This document shows positions 6,823-6,823 of a DNA stretch of 6,823 nucleotides, piece after piece. This DNA is from Sedimenticola sp. (GTDB taxonomy: Bacteria > Pseudomonadota > Gammaproteobacteria > Chromatiales > Chromatiaceae). The stretch covers positions 1 through 6,823 of the forward strand of contig JALWGP010000384.1 in assembly GCA_027038775.1 (NCBI GenBank), written 5' to 3'. The position numbers and the translations under genes are program-made. The first letter of the stretch is position 1. The number at the start of each line of letters is the position of its first letter. The notes beneath the pieces are model-generated. The model ran no database searches, had not been told where the DNA came from, and worked only from the letters and a program-made list of their open reading frames with translations.

Positions 6823-6823
6823 C

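Overview
The window is a GC-rich stretch of bacterial chromosome with seven protein genes, all on the minus strand, so transcription runs from high to low coordinates. The gene set fits a gammaproteobacterium: a zinc-type ribosomal protein L31 with E. coli-like cysteine spacing, a Rof/YaeO-type Rho-binding protein, HemW, and a hexameric type II citrate synthase. The high GC and the LDH-like malate dehydrogenase suggest a Chromatiales or Ectothiorhodospiraceae-like lineage. That placement is inference; no rRNA is present to settle it.

Layout in transcription order. (1) 6732-5653: a Tat-exported, TakP-like substrate-binding protein of a TRAP transporter, behind a readable sigma-70-type promoter. 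(2) 5652-5475: a gene-free spacer dominated by a 106-bp nested inverted repeat (5478-5583). (3) 5474-4302: hemW, whose TGA overlaps by 8 nt the start of a small rof/yaeO-like gene (4309-4070). A stem-loop follows. (4) A good promoter (TTGCCT-N17-TAGAAT) leads into rpmE (3915-3715), which ends in an intrinsic terminator. (5) 3645-2374: a short malic enzyme. (6) An AT-rich, palindrome-rich spacer, then mdh (2254-1319) and gltA (1288 to beyond position 1), 30 bp apart and probably one transcript.

The metabolic genes belong together. The TRAP binding protein resembles those for 2-oxo acids, malic enzyme makes pyruvate from malate, MDH makes oxaloacetate from malate, and citrate synthase condenses oxaloacetate with acetyl-CoA. 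This suggests a carboxylate-uptake and TCA-entry neighbourhood, interrupted by housekeeping genes (hemW, rof, rpmE).

I see no defence system, transposase, CRISPR array, tRNA or rRNA, and most of the window is conventional core genome. The best candidates for something less described are the nested inverted-repeat element immediately before hemW, the overlapping hemW-rof pair, the structured rpmE leader, and the palindromic AT-rich spacer in front of mdh-gltA.
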